A stretch of DNA of 6,613 nt from an uncultured Coriobacteriaceae bacterium (GTDB taxonomy: Bacteria; Actinomycetota; Coriobacteriia; Coriobacteriales; UMGS124), in NCBI GenBank assembly GCA_902783515.1, contig CACZRK010000410.1, positions 1 to 6,613 of the forward strand, written 5' to 3'. The position numbers were made by a program, and so were the translations under genes. Below are positions 1 to 5,959 of the stretch, piece by piece. Each line of letters starts with the position of its first letter. Position 1 is the first letter of the stretch. The notes under the pieces were generated by a model that searched no databases, had not been told where the DNA came from, and saw only the letters and a program-made list of their open reading frames with translations.

Positions 1-455
1 GCCTTGGCGTAGTCGTCGTCCATCGTGAAGCGCTCGTCCTCGAAGTCGATCGAGCAGCCCATGCGCTTGATCTGATCGACGATGATGCCGCCGTACTCGT
101 GCGTCCAGTCCCAGCACGCGTCCACGAACTTCTCGCGGCCGATCTCCAGGCGGGAGACGCCCTCGCTCTTCAGCTTCTTGTCCACCTTGGTCTGCGTCGC
201 GATGCCGGCGTGGTCCGTCCCGAGGATCCAGCGCGTGGAGGCGCCGCGCATGCGGTTGTGCCGGATGATCGTGTCCTGGATCGTGTCGTCAAGGGCGTGG
301 CCCATGTGCAGCATGCCCGTCACGTTCGGCGGCGGGATGGTCACCGTGCAGTCACCGACGCCCGGCCTGCGCCGGTAGGCGCCTGCGGCCATCCATTCGT
401 CGATGAGCCCCGGCTCGACGTCCTGGGGGTCATAGGTCTTGGGCATCTCTTCCAC
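1..455 (-). CDS. valS: Valyl-tRNA synthetase, N-terminal part (runs off the window start)
   Basis: Class I aminoacyl-tRNA synthetase that charges tRNA-Val with valine in the cytoplasm. Only the first 151 codons are present; the rest lies beyond position 1. Seen in the sequence: the N-terminus MPKTYDPQDVEP, the class I HIGH signature as HMGH at residues 50-53 inside PPPNVTGMLHMGHAL, and TDHAGIATQ further on, a combination typical of ValRS and distinct from IleRS or LeuRS. The start chosen is GTG at 455, because AAGGAGGT lies at 461-468 with 5 bases of spacing; an internal ATG at 446 has no such site. The editing domain, KMSKS loop and anticodon-binding domain are outside the window. It is transcribed divergently from the membrane protein gene at 769. 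The gene identity is secure. Confidence 0.96.
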   Translation of the reverse strand, partial: MEEMPKTYDPQDVEPGLIDEWMAAGAYRRRPGVGDCTVTIPPPNVTGMLHMGHALDDTIQDTIIRHNRMRGASTRWILGTDHAGIATQTKVDKKLKSEGVSRLEIGREKFVDACWDWTHEYGGIIVDQIKRMGCSIDFEDERFTMDDDYAK

Positions 456-460
456 GAGCA

Positions 461-468
461 ACCTCCTT
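461..468 (-). promoter_or_regulatory. Ribosome binding site of valS
   Basis: On the minus strand AAGGAGGT, a near-perfect Shine-Dalgarno sequence, ends 5 bases before the GTG at 455. It decides the start in favour of GTG over the internal ATG at 446. Confidence 0.85.
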
Positions 469-591
469 GCGATTGCGCCTTGGGGCGGCGTCCCGTGCCG
501 TCCGCCATGGCGCGTGCCTCTCGCCTGCCATCACGTCGTGCGCGGCGTCGCGACCGCTCGGCAGCGCCCGCTCGGCGCCGCCAGCGGGGCC

Positions 592-621
592 GTGACCCAC
601 GTGGTAAATTTTCAGTATACA
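592..621 (+). promoter_or_regulatory. Candidate promoter of the VTT gene, overlapping the valS -10
   Basis: On the plus strand GTGACC (592-597) is followed after 18 bases by TATACA (616-621), giving four of six matches to the -35 and five of six to the -10 consensus. The -10 shares the palindromic GTATAC with the divergent valS -10. It would give the VTT gene a leader of roughly 140 bases. This is a sequence match only and remains tentative. Confidence 0.3.
614..619 (-). promoter_or_regulatory. Candidate -10 element of the valS promoter
   Basis: TATACT on the minus strand, within GTATACTG, about 160 bases upstream of the valS start. Five of six positions match the TATAAT consensus. No convincing -35 hexamer lies 16-18 bases upstream, where the sequence is G/C only or nearly so. 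The same eight bases precede tRNA-Pro and tRNA-Arg in this window, which raises confidence that it is a real promoter element. Confidence 0.55.
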
Positions 622-751
622 CATGGCTCTACCCGCGCGGCCGCGGCCAGAAGGGTACAAACCGAGGACAGACACGAAGTCCATGCGAGCCGGCTGATCG
701 CCGCGCGTGCACACGAGTGACGGCCGAGGCACCGTGGCGTGCCGAATGCAC

Positions 752-760
752 AAGGGGGGA
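752..760 (+). promoter_or_regulatory. Ribosome binding site deciding the TTG start of the VTT gene
   Basis: AAGGGGGGA lies 8 bases before the TTG at 769. The rival in-frame GTG at 739 has only a weak GAGG 10 bases upstream and sits in the 3' arm of a small hairpin (728-743). TTG 769 is therefore the preferred start. Confidence 0.6.
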
Positions 761-768
761 CCTGGTCT

Positions 769-1647
769 TTGATCGACACCTACCGACAGACGCCGGTCGA
801 GAGGGCGCGCGAGGCGCTCGGATCGCTTGACGGGCTGTGGGCGTCGTTTCGCTCCTACGTGGGACGCGCCGTGCACGGCCAGCTGGACGCACGCGGCAAG
901 CGTCAGCTTGCCGTGCTGCTGGGTAGCCTGGCGATCGGGCTCGTCGTCTGCGTGCTCGTGGCGATCCCGCTCGCGCACCTCGTGAGCGACCCGGAGAACT
1001 TCCGCGCGCTGCTGGAGCGCAACTACGCGCTGGCAGTCGTCGCCTACGCGCTCGTGAACACGATCCACGTGTTCATCGCCGTCATCCCCGGCGAACCGCT
1101 GGAGCTGGGCGCCGGCGCGCTGTTCGGCACGTGGGGCGGCCTGGCGATCGTGAGCGTCGGGCTCGGCGTCGGCGAGCTGCTGGCGTTTCTGCTCGTGCGC
1201 CGCTACGGCTGGCGGGTCGTGAGCCTCTTCGTCTCGCAGGAGACCCTGGACGGGCTGGCGCTGTTTCGCGACGAGCGGCGGCGCAACGTCATCACGTTCC
1301 TCATGATGTTCATCCCGGGCACCCCGAAGGACATCATGTCCTACATCGTCGGCCTCACGCCGATGCGCCTGTCCACCTGGATGGTCATCTCGCTGACGGC
1401 CCGCGTCCCCTCCATCCTCATCTCCACCTACTGCGGGGCGACGTTCGCCGAGGGCTCCTACGGCCTCTCGGCGATCGTGCTGCTCGTGAGCATCGCGCTC
1501 TCCGTGATCGGCCTGCTGTACTACGGCAGCATCAATCGTCAGGCGAAGGTCGCCGCCGCCATGGACCGCGTCGCGCGACGCGAGTGGAGCGAGGCGGGCG
1601 GCCGTCGCAACGACGCCGCGACGTTCGACCCGGTCACGGGCGTCTAG
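769..1647 (+). CDS. VTT-domain (TVP38/TMEM64, DedA-superfamily) membrane protein
   Basis: Integral membrane protein of 292 residues from the TTG start. The VTT ('SNARE-associated') superfamily includes DedA flippases for undecaprenyl phosphate and phospholipids; lipid translocation here is inferred from the family. Seen: a hydrophilic N-terminus (1-46), a membrane helix (about 47-67), a second helix from about 87, then the first half-motif IPGEPLELGAGALFG with P107-G108-E109. The second half-motif IPGTPKDIMSYIVGL has P183-G184-T185-P186, followed by the family-typical Arg-x-Pro at R212/P214. A last helix spans about 233-255, and the C-terminal tail is polar and charged. The two inverted proline-glycine motifs are those expected of re-entrant loops in TVP38-type proteins. 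It stands alone on the plus strand, divergent from valS and convergent with clpX, so it is probably monocistronic. Its exact substrate cannot be told. Confidence 0.88.
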   Translation: MIDTYRQTPVERAREALGSLDGLWASFRSYVGRAVHGQLDARGKRQLAVLLGSLAIGLVVCVLVAIPLAHLVSDPENFRALLERNYALAVVAYALVNTIHVFIAVIPGEPLELGAGALFGTWGGLAIVSVGLGVGELLAFLLVRRYGWRVVSLFVSQETLDGLALFRDERRRNVITFLMMFIPGTPKDIMSYIVGLTPMRLSTWMVISLTARVPSILISTYCGATFAEGSYGLSAIVLLVSIALSVIGLLYYGSINRQAKVAAAMDRVARREWSEAGGRRNDAATFDPVTGV

Positions 1648-1648
1648 G

Positions 1649-1666
1649 ACGCGCGCCGGCGCGCGT
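1649..1666. repeat. 18-bp perfect palindrome after the VTT stop codon
   Basis: ACGCGCGCCGGCGCGCGT is its own reverse complement and begins one base after the TAG of the VTT gene. It could fold into a hairpin at the transcript end. It is entirely G/C apart from its end bases, so chance in GC-rich DNA is possible. Confidence 0.5.
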
Positions 1667-1706
1667 GCGCAAGGGCGCGCCCGTCATCCACGGACCACGG
1701 CACGCG

Positions 1707-1752
1707 AAGGCCGCCCGTCCGTCAGCGCCTTGGCTGACGAGCGGGCGGCCTT
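1707..1752. terminator. Bidirectional stem-loop terminator between convergent genes
   Basis: AAGGCCGCCCG (1707-1717) pairs perfectly with CGGGCGGCCTT (1742-1752). After one T·G wobble and one mismatch, CGTCAGC (1720-1726) pairs with GCTGACG (1733-1739), leaving the 6-base loop GCCTTG. The stem lies between the stop of the VTT gene at 1647 and the stop of clpX at 1808, so it can serve both. Neither strand has a long T tract: the plus strand continues TTCTTC and the minus strand only CTTCGC. The A-rich and T-rich ends of the stem partly stand in for one. Confidence 0.8.
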
Positions 1753-1807
1753 CTTCGCGCCGCGCACCGTGAGGGCGCGCGGCGACGCATGCCGAACGGC
1801 GTCGCGC

Positions 1808-3169
1808 CTAAGCGCGGGCGTCGCCCGAGGCGGGCGTGACGATCGGCATGACCGTCGTCTCCCCCGCGCCGGGCTTCTTCGCCGACGAACCCTGCGCGGG
1901 CAGGGACGCCGGGTCGTCCAGCACCATGTGCGGGCGGGCGTCGCCCTCCACGCAGTCCGCGTCCACGACGACCTCCCGCACGCCCTTCGCGCTCGGCAGG
2001 TCGTACATGGTGTCCAGCAAGACGCCCTCGCAGATCGCGCGAAGGCCGCGTGCGCCGGTGCCGTGCTTGATCGCCTTGCGGGCGATCGCGCGCAGCGCGT
2101 CCTGCGTGAACGTGAGCTTGACGCCCTCCATGCGGAACATGCGGGTGTACTGCTTCACGAGCGCGTTCTTCGGCTCCGTCAGGATCGTGACGAGGTCGTC
2201 CTCGCTCAGGCCGCGCGTCGCGGTGATCACCGGGACGCGGCCGACGAACTCGGGGATCATGCCGAACTTGTGCAGGTCCTCGGGCAGGCACTGCGCGATC
2301 AGGTCGTCCGACTTCTCGGAGACCTTCTCGCGCAGCTCGGAGTTGAACCCGACGCCGCGCTTGCCGATGCGCTCGGCGATGATCTGGTCCAGCCCCACGA
2401 AGGCGCCGCCGAGTATGAACAGGATGTTCGTCGTGTCGATGGAGATGAGCTGCTGCTGCGGGTGCTTGCGGCCGCCCTGCGGCGGCACGCTCGCGACGGT
2501 GCCCTCCAAGATCTTGAGCAGCGCCTGCTGAACGCCCTCGCCCGACACGTCGCGGGTGATGGAGACGTTCTCGGCCTTCTTGGCGATCTTGTCGATCTCG
2601 TCCACGTAGACGATGCCCATCTGCGCGCGCTCCACGTCGCCGTCGGCGGCGTTGATGAGCTTGAGCAGGATGTTCTCCACGTCCTCGCCGACGTAGCCCG
2701 CCTCGGTGAGCGTCGTCGCGTCGGCGATCGCGAACGGTACGCGCAGGAAGCGCGCGAGCGTCTGCGCCAGCAGCGTCTTGCCCGTGCCGGTGGGGCCGAG
2801 GATCAGGATGTTGCTCTTCGCGAGCTCCACGTCGTCGCCGTCCACGTCCGCGTCGTCGCCGACGGCGATCCTACGGTAGTGGTTGTAGACGGCGACGGAC
2901 AGCGCGCGCTTCGCGGCCTCCTGCCCCATGACGTACTGCGAGAGCTCGTCGTAGATCTCGTGGGGCGTCGGCAGGTTGTTGAAGTCGATGGAGTCCTCCT
3001 CCATCTCCTCCACCTGGCCAATGCCGCTCTCGGCGAGCATCTCGCGGCACGTCTCGATGCACTCATCGCAGATGAAGACGCCGTTGGGGCCGGCGACCAG
3101 CTTCGCGACCTGGCTCTGCGGCTTGCCGCAGAACGAGCAGTGCAGCTCTGTCTGAGTAGGGTAGTCCAT
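1808..3169 (-). CDS. clpX: ATP-dependent Clp protease, unfoldase subunit ClpX
   Basis: Hexameric AAA+ unfoldase that recognises tagged or misfolded proteins, unfolds them with ATP and threads them into ClpP. Length is 453 residues against about 420 in the family. Seen: an N-terminal zinc-binding domain with C11, C14, C34 and C37; Walker A GPTGTGKT at 125-132; pore-1 loop GYVG at 158-161; Walker B IVYVDEID at 186-193; the RKH pore loop at 234-236; the ClpP-docking tripeptide as VGF at 273-275 instead of the usual IGF/LGF; and the sensor-2 region GTGARGLR. An acidic insert, roughly DDADVDGDD at 105-113, precedes Walker A. The ATG start at 3169 lies 13 bases after the clpP stop, with AAGG just upstream, so the gene is last in the tig-clpP-clpX unit. 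The C-terminus is a loose Ser/Ala/Pro-rich tail. Confidence 0.98.
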   Translation of the reverse strand: MDYPTQTELHCSFCGKPQSQVAKLVAGPNGVFICDECIETCREMLAESGIGQVEEMEEDSIDFNNLPTPHEIYDELSQYVMGQEAAKRALSVAVYNHYRRIAVGDDADVDGDDVELAKSNILILGPTGTGKTLLAQTLARFLRVPFAIADATTLTEAGYVGEDVENILLKLINAADGDVERAQMGIVYVDEIDKIAKKAENVSITRDVSGEGVQQALLKILEGTVASVPPQGGRKHPQQQLISIDTTNILFILGGAFVGLDQIIAERIGKRGVGFNSELREKVSEKSDDLIAQCLPEDLHKFGMIPEFVGRVPVITATRGLSEDDLVTILTEPKNALVKQYTRMFRMEGVKLTFTQDALRAIARKAIKHGTGARGLRAICEGVLLDTMYDLPSAKGVREVVVDADCVEGDARPHMVLDDPASLPAQGSSAKKPGAGETTVMPIVTPASGDARA

Positions 3170-3182
3170 GCGACCTAGCCTT

Positions 3183-3830
3183 CTATGCCTCGTTCATGGG
3201 CGAGCCGGTGGGCAGACCGCTGCCCGCGCGGTCCACGATCACGCGGTCGGCCAGGCCATAGGCCACGGCCTCTTCGGCGGTCATGTAGTTGTCGCGCTCG
3301 GTGTCGCGCTGGATGGTCTCCAGGCTCTGGCCGGTGTTCGCGGCAAGGATGCCGTTCAGACGGTCGCGCGTCTTCTTCATGAAGTCGGCGACGATCTCGA
3401 TCTCCGTCTGCTGGCCCTGCGCGCCGCCCGAGGGCTGGTGGATGAGGACCATGGAGTTCGGGAGCACGAAGCGCTTGCCCTTGGCTCCCGAGCTCAGCAG
3501 GACGGCGGCCATGGAGGCGCACTCACCCAGGCAGATCGTGGACACGTCGCACTTGATGTAGTTCATCGTGTCCAGAATCGCCAGACCGGCCGTGACCGAG
3601 CCGCCCGGCGAGTTGATGTAGAGCGAGATGTCCTTGTCGGCGTCCTGGCTCTCCAGGTGCAGCAGCTGCGCGACGACGAGGTTCGCCGACACGTCGGTGA
3701 CCTCCTCGCCGAGGAAGATGATGCGGTCGTTGAGCAGACGCGAGTAGATGTCATAGCTGCGCTCTCCGCGCGGTGACTGCTCGACGACATAGGGAACAAG
3801 CGCTGACGTGGGCGTGACAATCTGCGACAT
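3183..3830 (-). CDS. clpP: ATP-dependent Clp protease, proteolytic subunit ClpP
   Basis: Serine peptidase that forms the double-ring tetradecamer degrading proteins fed by ClpX. The 215 residues are a full-length family member. The catalytic triad is visible as S106 in GECASMAA, H131 in LIHQPSGG and D180 in TERD; the spacings 25 and 49 equal those in E. coli ClpP (S97, H122, D171). The processing and axial region LVPYVVEQSPRGERSYDIYSRLL at the N-terminus is canonical. The base before the nucleophile region is a less common Glu-Cys-Ala (103-105) where Gln/Met-Ala-Ala is usual. AAGGAGG (3842-3848) lies 11 bases before the ATG, a slightly long spacing, but no better start is in frame. It begins 33 bases after tig and is followed at once by clpX. 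One clpP, not a clpP1-clpP2 pair, is present here. Confidence 0.98.
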   Translation of the reverse strand: MSQIVTPTSALVPYVVEQSPRGERSYDIYSRLLNDRIIFLGEEVTDVSANLVVAQLLHLESQDADKDISLYINSPGGSVTAGLAILDTMNYIKCDVSTICLGECASMAAVLLSSGAKGKRFVLPNSMVLIHQPSGGAQGQQTEIEIVADFMKKTRDRLNGILAANTGQSLETIQRDTERDNYMTAEEAVAYGLADRVIVDRAGSGLPTGSPMNEA

Positions 3831-3863
3831 AGGCAGGTGTGCCTCCTTAGGGACGGAAGCGGC

Positions 3864-5417
3864 CTACTCGGCCTTCTCCTCGTCCGTCTTCTCGGCCTTC
3901 TTGGCGGCGGCCTTCTTGGTCGTCGTCTTCTTGGCGGCCGGCTTCTTGGCGGGCTTCTCCTCCGCGGCCTCGGTGGCCTCGGCGGCGGGCTCGGCCTTGG
4001 CGGCCTTCTTCGTCGTGGTCTTCTTGGTGGTCTTCTTGGCAGGCTTCTTCTCGGCCTTCTCCTCGGCCTTCGCGTCAGCCTTCTTCTCGTCGGCGGGCTC
4101 GGCCGTCTCGTCGGCCGGCGCCTCGTCGGAGATCGTCACGTTCGCGGTCTCCAGCAGCCAGTCGATGGCCTTGTTGCGACGGATGGAGACGCGCACCGCG
4201 GGCATGCGGCCACCCTCGAGGAACTCCTTCTTGGTGGCCTGCCAATCCTTGACGCCGGAGTTCTTGAACTCCTCGTCGATGTCCTCCTCGGTGCAGTCAA
4301 AGCCCTTCTCGGCGACGAGGGCGTCCAGCGCGAGGGACTCGGTCGCGATGTCGGTGGCCTGGTGGTTCAGGTCGTCCATGAAGGCCTGCGGCTGCATGCC
4401 GTTGGCGGCGAGCCAGCCGTCCAGCGTCATGCCGCGGCTCTGGAGCTGGTTCAGGAAGTTCTGGCCGAGCTCCTGGAACACGGTCTGGACGTACTCGGGC
4501 GTGGGCTTGCCGTCAAGGCGCTTCGCGAGCTCGCCGGTCACGCGGCTCTCCTTGAGCTGCGGGAGCTGGCTCTTCTTCTGGTCGCCGATCTCCTTGGCGA
4601 TGGCGGCGCGCATGGCGGCCACGTCGTCAAAGCCGAGCTTGTCCTTGGCGAACGCGTCGTCAAGCTCGGGCACGACGTGCTCCACGAGCCTGTTCACCGT
4701 GACGTCGAGCGTGACGGTCTCGGGCTCGGGGGCCTCCTCGCCCTCGGCGGGCTTGGGCTGCTCGATCTTCACGACGACGCCCTTCTTCTCGTCGCCGGGG
4801 TTCATGCCGATGAGCGCCTCGTCAAAGTCGGCGGGCATCATGCCGGCGCCGAGATGGTACAGGCGGTTGTCAAAGTTGAGCTGCTTGTACTCCTCCGGCG
4901 CGGACACCTTGACGTACACGAAGTCGTCGGCCTGGACCGGGCGGCCCTTGATGTCCTCGTACGTCCCGAAGTAGCCGCGGAACGTCTCGATCTGGCCGTT
5001 GATCTCGTCCTCGGTCGCCTCGTCGCTCGGCAGGGTGATGTCCACCGGGTCAAACGAGGACAGGCTTAGGACGGGGCGGACGGTGTACTGCACCTTGAAG
5101 GTGAAGTCCTTGCCGCCCTCGGCCACCGCGGGCTCGGGGAAGCTGGGGTCGCCCACGGGCACGATGTCCTCGGACTCGCGCACCTGGGGCTCGACCTTCT
5201 CGACGAGCGCCTGCGTGGCCTCGCCCATCACGGCGTCATGGCCAAGCTGGCTGTCGATGACGGGACGAGGAGCGTGGCCCGGGCGGAAGCCGGGGAACCG
5301 ATACTTCTTGGCCAGATCCTTGTACGTGCTGGCGATGGTCTTGTCGACGTCCTTGGCATCAACCGTGACGGTGACGGCGACCTTGTTGTTCTCCAGACGC
5401 TCTGCCGATGTCTCCAA
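3864..5417 (-). CDS. tig: Trigger factor (ribosome-associated chaperone) with Lys/Ala-rich C-terminal tail
   Basis: Chaperone that binds ribosomal protein L23 at the exit tunnel and shields nascent chains. From the TTG at 5417 it has 517 residues, against about 430 in most bacteria. The start is supported by GGAGG at 5422-5426 and by numbering: the ribosome-binding loop GFRPGHAP then falls at 43-50, matching the GFRK loop of E. coli at 43-46. Lys46 of the FRK signature is Pro here. The central FKBP-like PPIase domain is recognisable (ADDFVYVKV, then LGAGMMPADFDEALIGMNPGDEKK) but diverged, with the usual substrate-pocket stretch altered. A helical C-terminal chaperone domain follows. The last 88 residues (from about 430) are an unusual low-complexity extension of Lys, Ala, Thr and Glu. 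It lies 47 bases downstream of tRNA-Leu and heads tig-clpP-clpX. A TTG at 5456 is also in frame but lacks a ribosome binding site. Confidence 0.95.
   Translation of the reverse strand: METSAERLENNKVAVTVTVDAKDVDKTIASTYKDLAKKYRFPGFRPGHAPRPVIDSQLGHDAVMGEATQALVEKVEPQVRESEDIVPVGDPSFPEPAVAEGGKDFTFKVQYTVRPVLSLSSFDPVDITLPSDEATEDEINGQIETFRGYFGTYEDIKGRPVQADDFVYVKVSAPEEYKQLNFDNRLYHLGAGMMPADFDEALIGMNPGDEKKGVVVKIEQPKPAEGEEAPEPETVTLDVTVNRLVEHVVPELDDAFAKDKLGFDDVAAMRAAIAKEIGDQKKSQLPQLKESRVTGELAKRLDGKPTPEYVQTVFQELGQNFLNQLQSRGMTLDGWLAANGMQPQAFMDDLNHQATDIATESLALDALVAEKGFDCTEEDIDEEFKNSGVKDWQATKKEFLEGGRMPAVRVSIRRNKAIDWLLETANVTISDEAPADETAEPADEKKADAKAEEKAEKKPAKKTTKKTTTKKAAKAEPAAEATEAAEEKPAKKPAAKKTTTKKAAAKKAEKTDEEKAE
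3867..4130 (-). other. Region encoding the low-complexity histone H1-like tail of trigger factor
   Basis: Codes for about 88 residues built of an acidic linker (ADETAEPADEKK) followed by basic blocks such as KKPAKKTTKKTTTKKAA, an acidic Ala/Glu spacer, a second basic block with KKTTTKKAA repeated, and the acidic end TDEEKAE. At DNA level the repeats read as runs of cttcttggcggc-type codons on the plus strand. The pattern resembles histone H1-like and HU-type tails of actinobacteria. Its role is unknown; a nucleic-acid- or ribosome-contacting role is inferred from charge only. Confidence 0.85.
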
Positions 5418-5421
5418 CGTT

Positions 5422-5426
5422 CCTCC
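5422..5426 (-). promoter_or_regulatory. Ribosome binding site deciding the TTG start of tig
   Basis: GGAGG on the minus strand, 4 bases before the TTG at 5417. The spacing is on the short side, yet the resulting N-terminus aligns with known trigger factors, which the upstream TTG at 5456 does not. Confidence 0.7.
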
Positions 5427-5437
5427 AACTTGACTGC

Positions 5438-5459
5438 GTATGGGCGTCCTGCCCAATAC
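5438..5459 (-). other. Hairpin in the tRNA-Leu to tig spacer
   Basis: On the minus strand GTATTGGGC (5459-5451) pairs with GCCCATAC (5445-5438) with one bulged T and loop AGGAC, giving 8 base pairs. No T tract follows, so it is a poor intrinsic terminator. It sits between the tRNA CCA end and the tig ribosome binding site and could be a processing or attenuating structure. Confidence 0.45.
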
Positions 5460-5464
5460 TCACC

Positions 5465-5549
<85 letters not shown>

Positions 5550-5569
5550 GTTATACGGATAACCACCGC

Positions 5570-5575
5570 ATACTA
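5570..5575 (-). promoter_or_regulatory. Candidate -10 element upstream of tRNA-Leu/tig
   Basis: TAGTAT on the minus strand, about 20 bases before the mature 5' end of tRNA-Leu, which suits a short leader removed by RNase P. A -35 hexamer at the right distance is weak. It is the only good -10 candidate I see for the tRNA-Leu-tig-clpP-clpX block. Confidence 0.4.
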
Positions 5576-5767
5576 CCAGAAACGACCACGGACGGTACGC
5601 TTCTACCCAATCAGGCGGCAAAACCACGGTGAGAATCAAGGAATATGGCGATATCGTGAGTGCCTTCAGGATGGTCGGTCGGACGTCGAGAAGGCCGGCG
5701 AACGGTCGGGAATCGATGGAGGAGCGGTGCGCCGGGAGTTGCCGTGGCCCCGCGGCGCGCCATATCG

Positions 5768-5773
5768 TATACT
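5768..5773 (+). promoter_or_regulatory. Candidate -10 element of the tRNA-Pro/tRNA-Gly transcript
   Basis: TATACT, within CGTATACTG, 18 bases before the tRNA-Pro 5' end. Transcription would begin around 5780 and give a leader of about a dozen bases. TTGCCG at 5739-5744 is 23 bases away, too far for a standard -35, and the 17-base position is G/C only or nearly so. The position relative to the tRNA and the recurrence of the element support it. Confidence 0.6.
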
Positions 5774-5791
5774 GCTCCGATGTACGCACTC

Positions 5792-5868
5792 CGGGGCGTA
5801 GCGCAGCTTGGTAGCGCATCTGCTTTGGGAGCAGAGGGTCGCTGGTTCGAATCCAGTCGCCCCGACCA
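5792..5868 (+). tRNA. tRNA-Pro, anticodon UGG
   Basis: A complete 77-base tRNA with encoded CCA. Acceptor CGGGGCG pairs with CGCCCCG, including the C1-G72 pair typical of bacterial tRNA-Pro. Anticodon stem TCTGC/GCAGA closes the loop TTTGGGA with anticodon TGG at 5826-5828. T arm GCTGG/CCAGT holds TTCGAAT. It is followed after a single base by tRNA-Gly, so both are cut from one precursor. Confidence 0.97.
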
Positions 5869-5869
5869 T

Positions 5870-5945
5870 GCGGCAGTAGTTCAATTGGTAGAGCATCAGC
5901 CTTCCAAGCTGACTGTTGCGGGTTCGAGTCCCGTCTGCCGCTCCA
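5870..5945 (+). tRNA. tRNA-Gly, anticodon UCC
   Basis: A complete 76-base tRNA with encoded CCA. Acceptor GCGGCAG pairs with CTGCCGC, and the discriminator is T as usual for glycine. Anticodon stem TCAGC/GCTGA closes the loop CTTCCAA with anticodon TCC at 5903-5905. It starts one base (T5869) after the CCA of tRNA-Pro and is followed 14 bases on by an intrinsic terminator. Confidence 0.97.
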
Positions 5946-5959
5946 TCGCGTCTCAGGGA

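Larger units (their letters stand above)
456..768. other. Divergent intergenic region between valS and the VTT gene
   Basis: No credible gene lies in these 313 bases. The minus-strand half, about 456-607, would be a roughly 150-base valS leader. I looked for a T-box, common upstream of synthetase genes in Gram-positive bacteria, and found no TGGNACCGCG core on that strand. The leader contains the 10-bp palindrome CGCCATGGCG (503-512). A CCACGTGG palindrome lies at 597-604, just downstream of the predicted valS start point. The plus-strand half carries the leader of the VTT gene, including a small hairpin, GGCAC (728-732) pairing with GTGCC (739-743). A candidate -10 for each direction overlaps at 614-621. 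Confidence 0.6.

Noticed and set aside
456..607. T-box riboswitch in the valS leader
   Set aside because: The leader is long enough in part, but the antiterminator core TGGNACCGCG is missing on the minus strand and no terminator/antiterminator pair is evident.
341..1068. Long minus-strand open frames across the valS leader and the VTT gene (341-622, 430-1068)
   Set aside because: They are Arg-rich translations in the wrong frame, overlap valS or the VTT gene, and come from the lack of stops in GC-rich DNA.
1730..3178. 482-codon plus-strand frame opposite clpX
   Set aside because: It is antisense to clpX in step with its codons; the Val/Leu/Asp/Arg-rich product is typical of the mirror frame of a GC-rich gene.
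3808..5069. Plus-strand frames of 388 and 410 codons opposite tig, looking like Leu/Gly- or Ser/Phe-rich membrane proteins
   Set aside because: They are antisense shadows of tig; the hydrophobic look comes from reading its Lys/Ala codons backwards.
5727..5801. 24-codon frame with GGAGGAGC before GTG, upstream of tRNA-Pro
   Set aside because: It runs through the tRNA-Pro promoter and into the tRNA, so the Shine-Dalgarno match is probably accidental.
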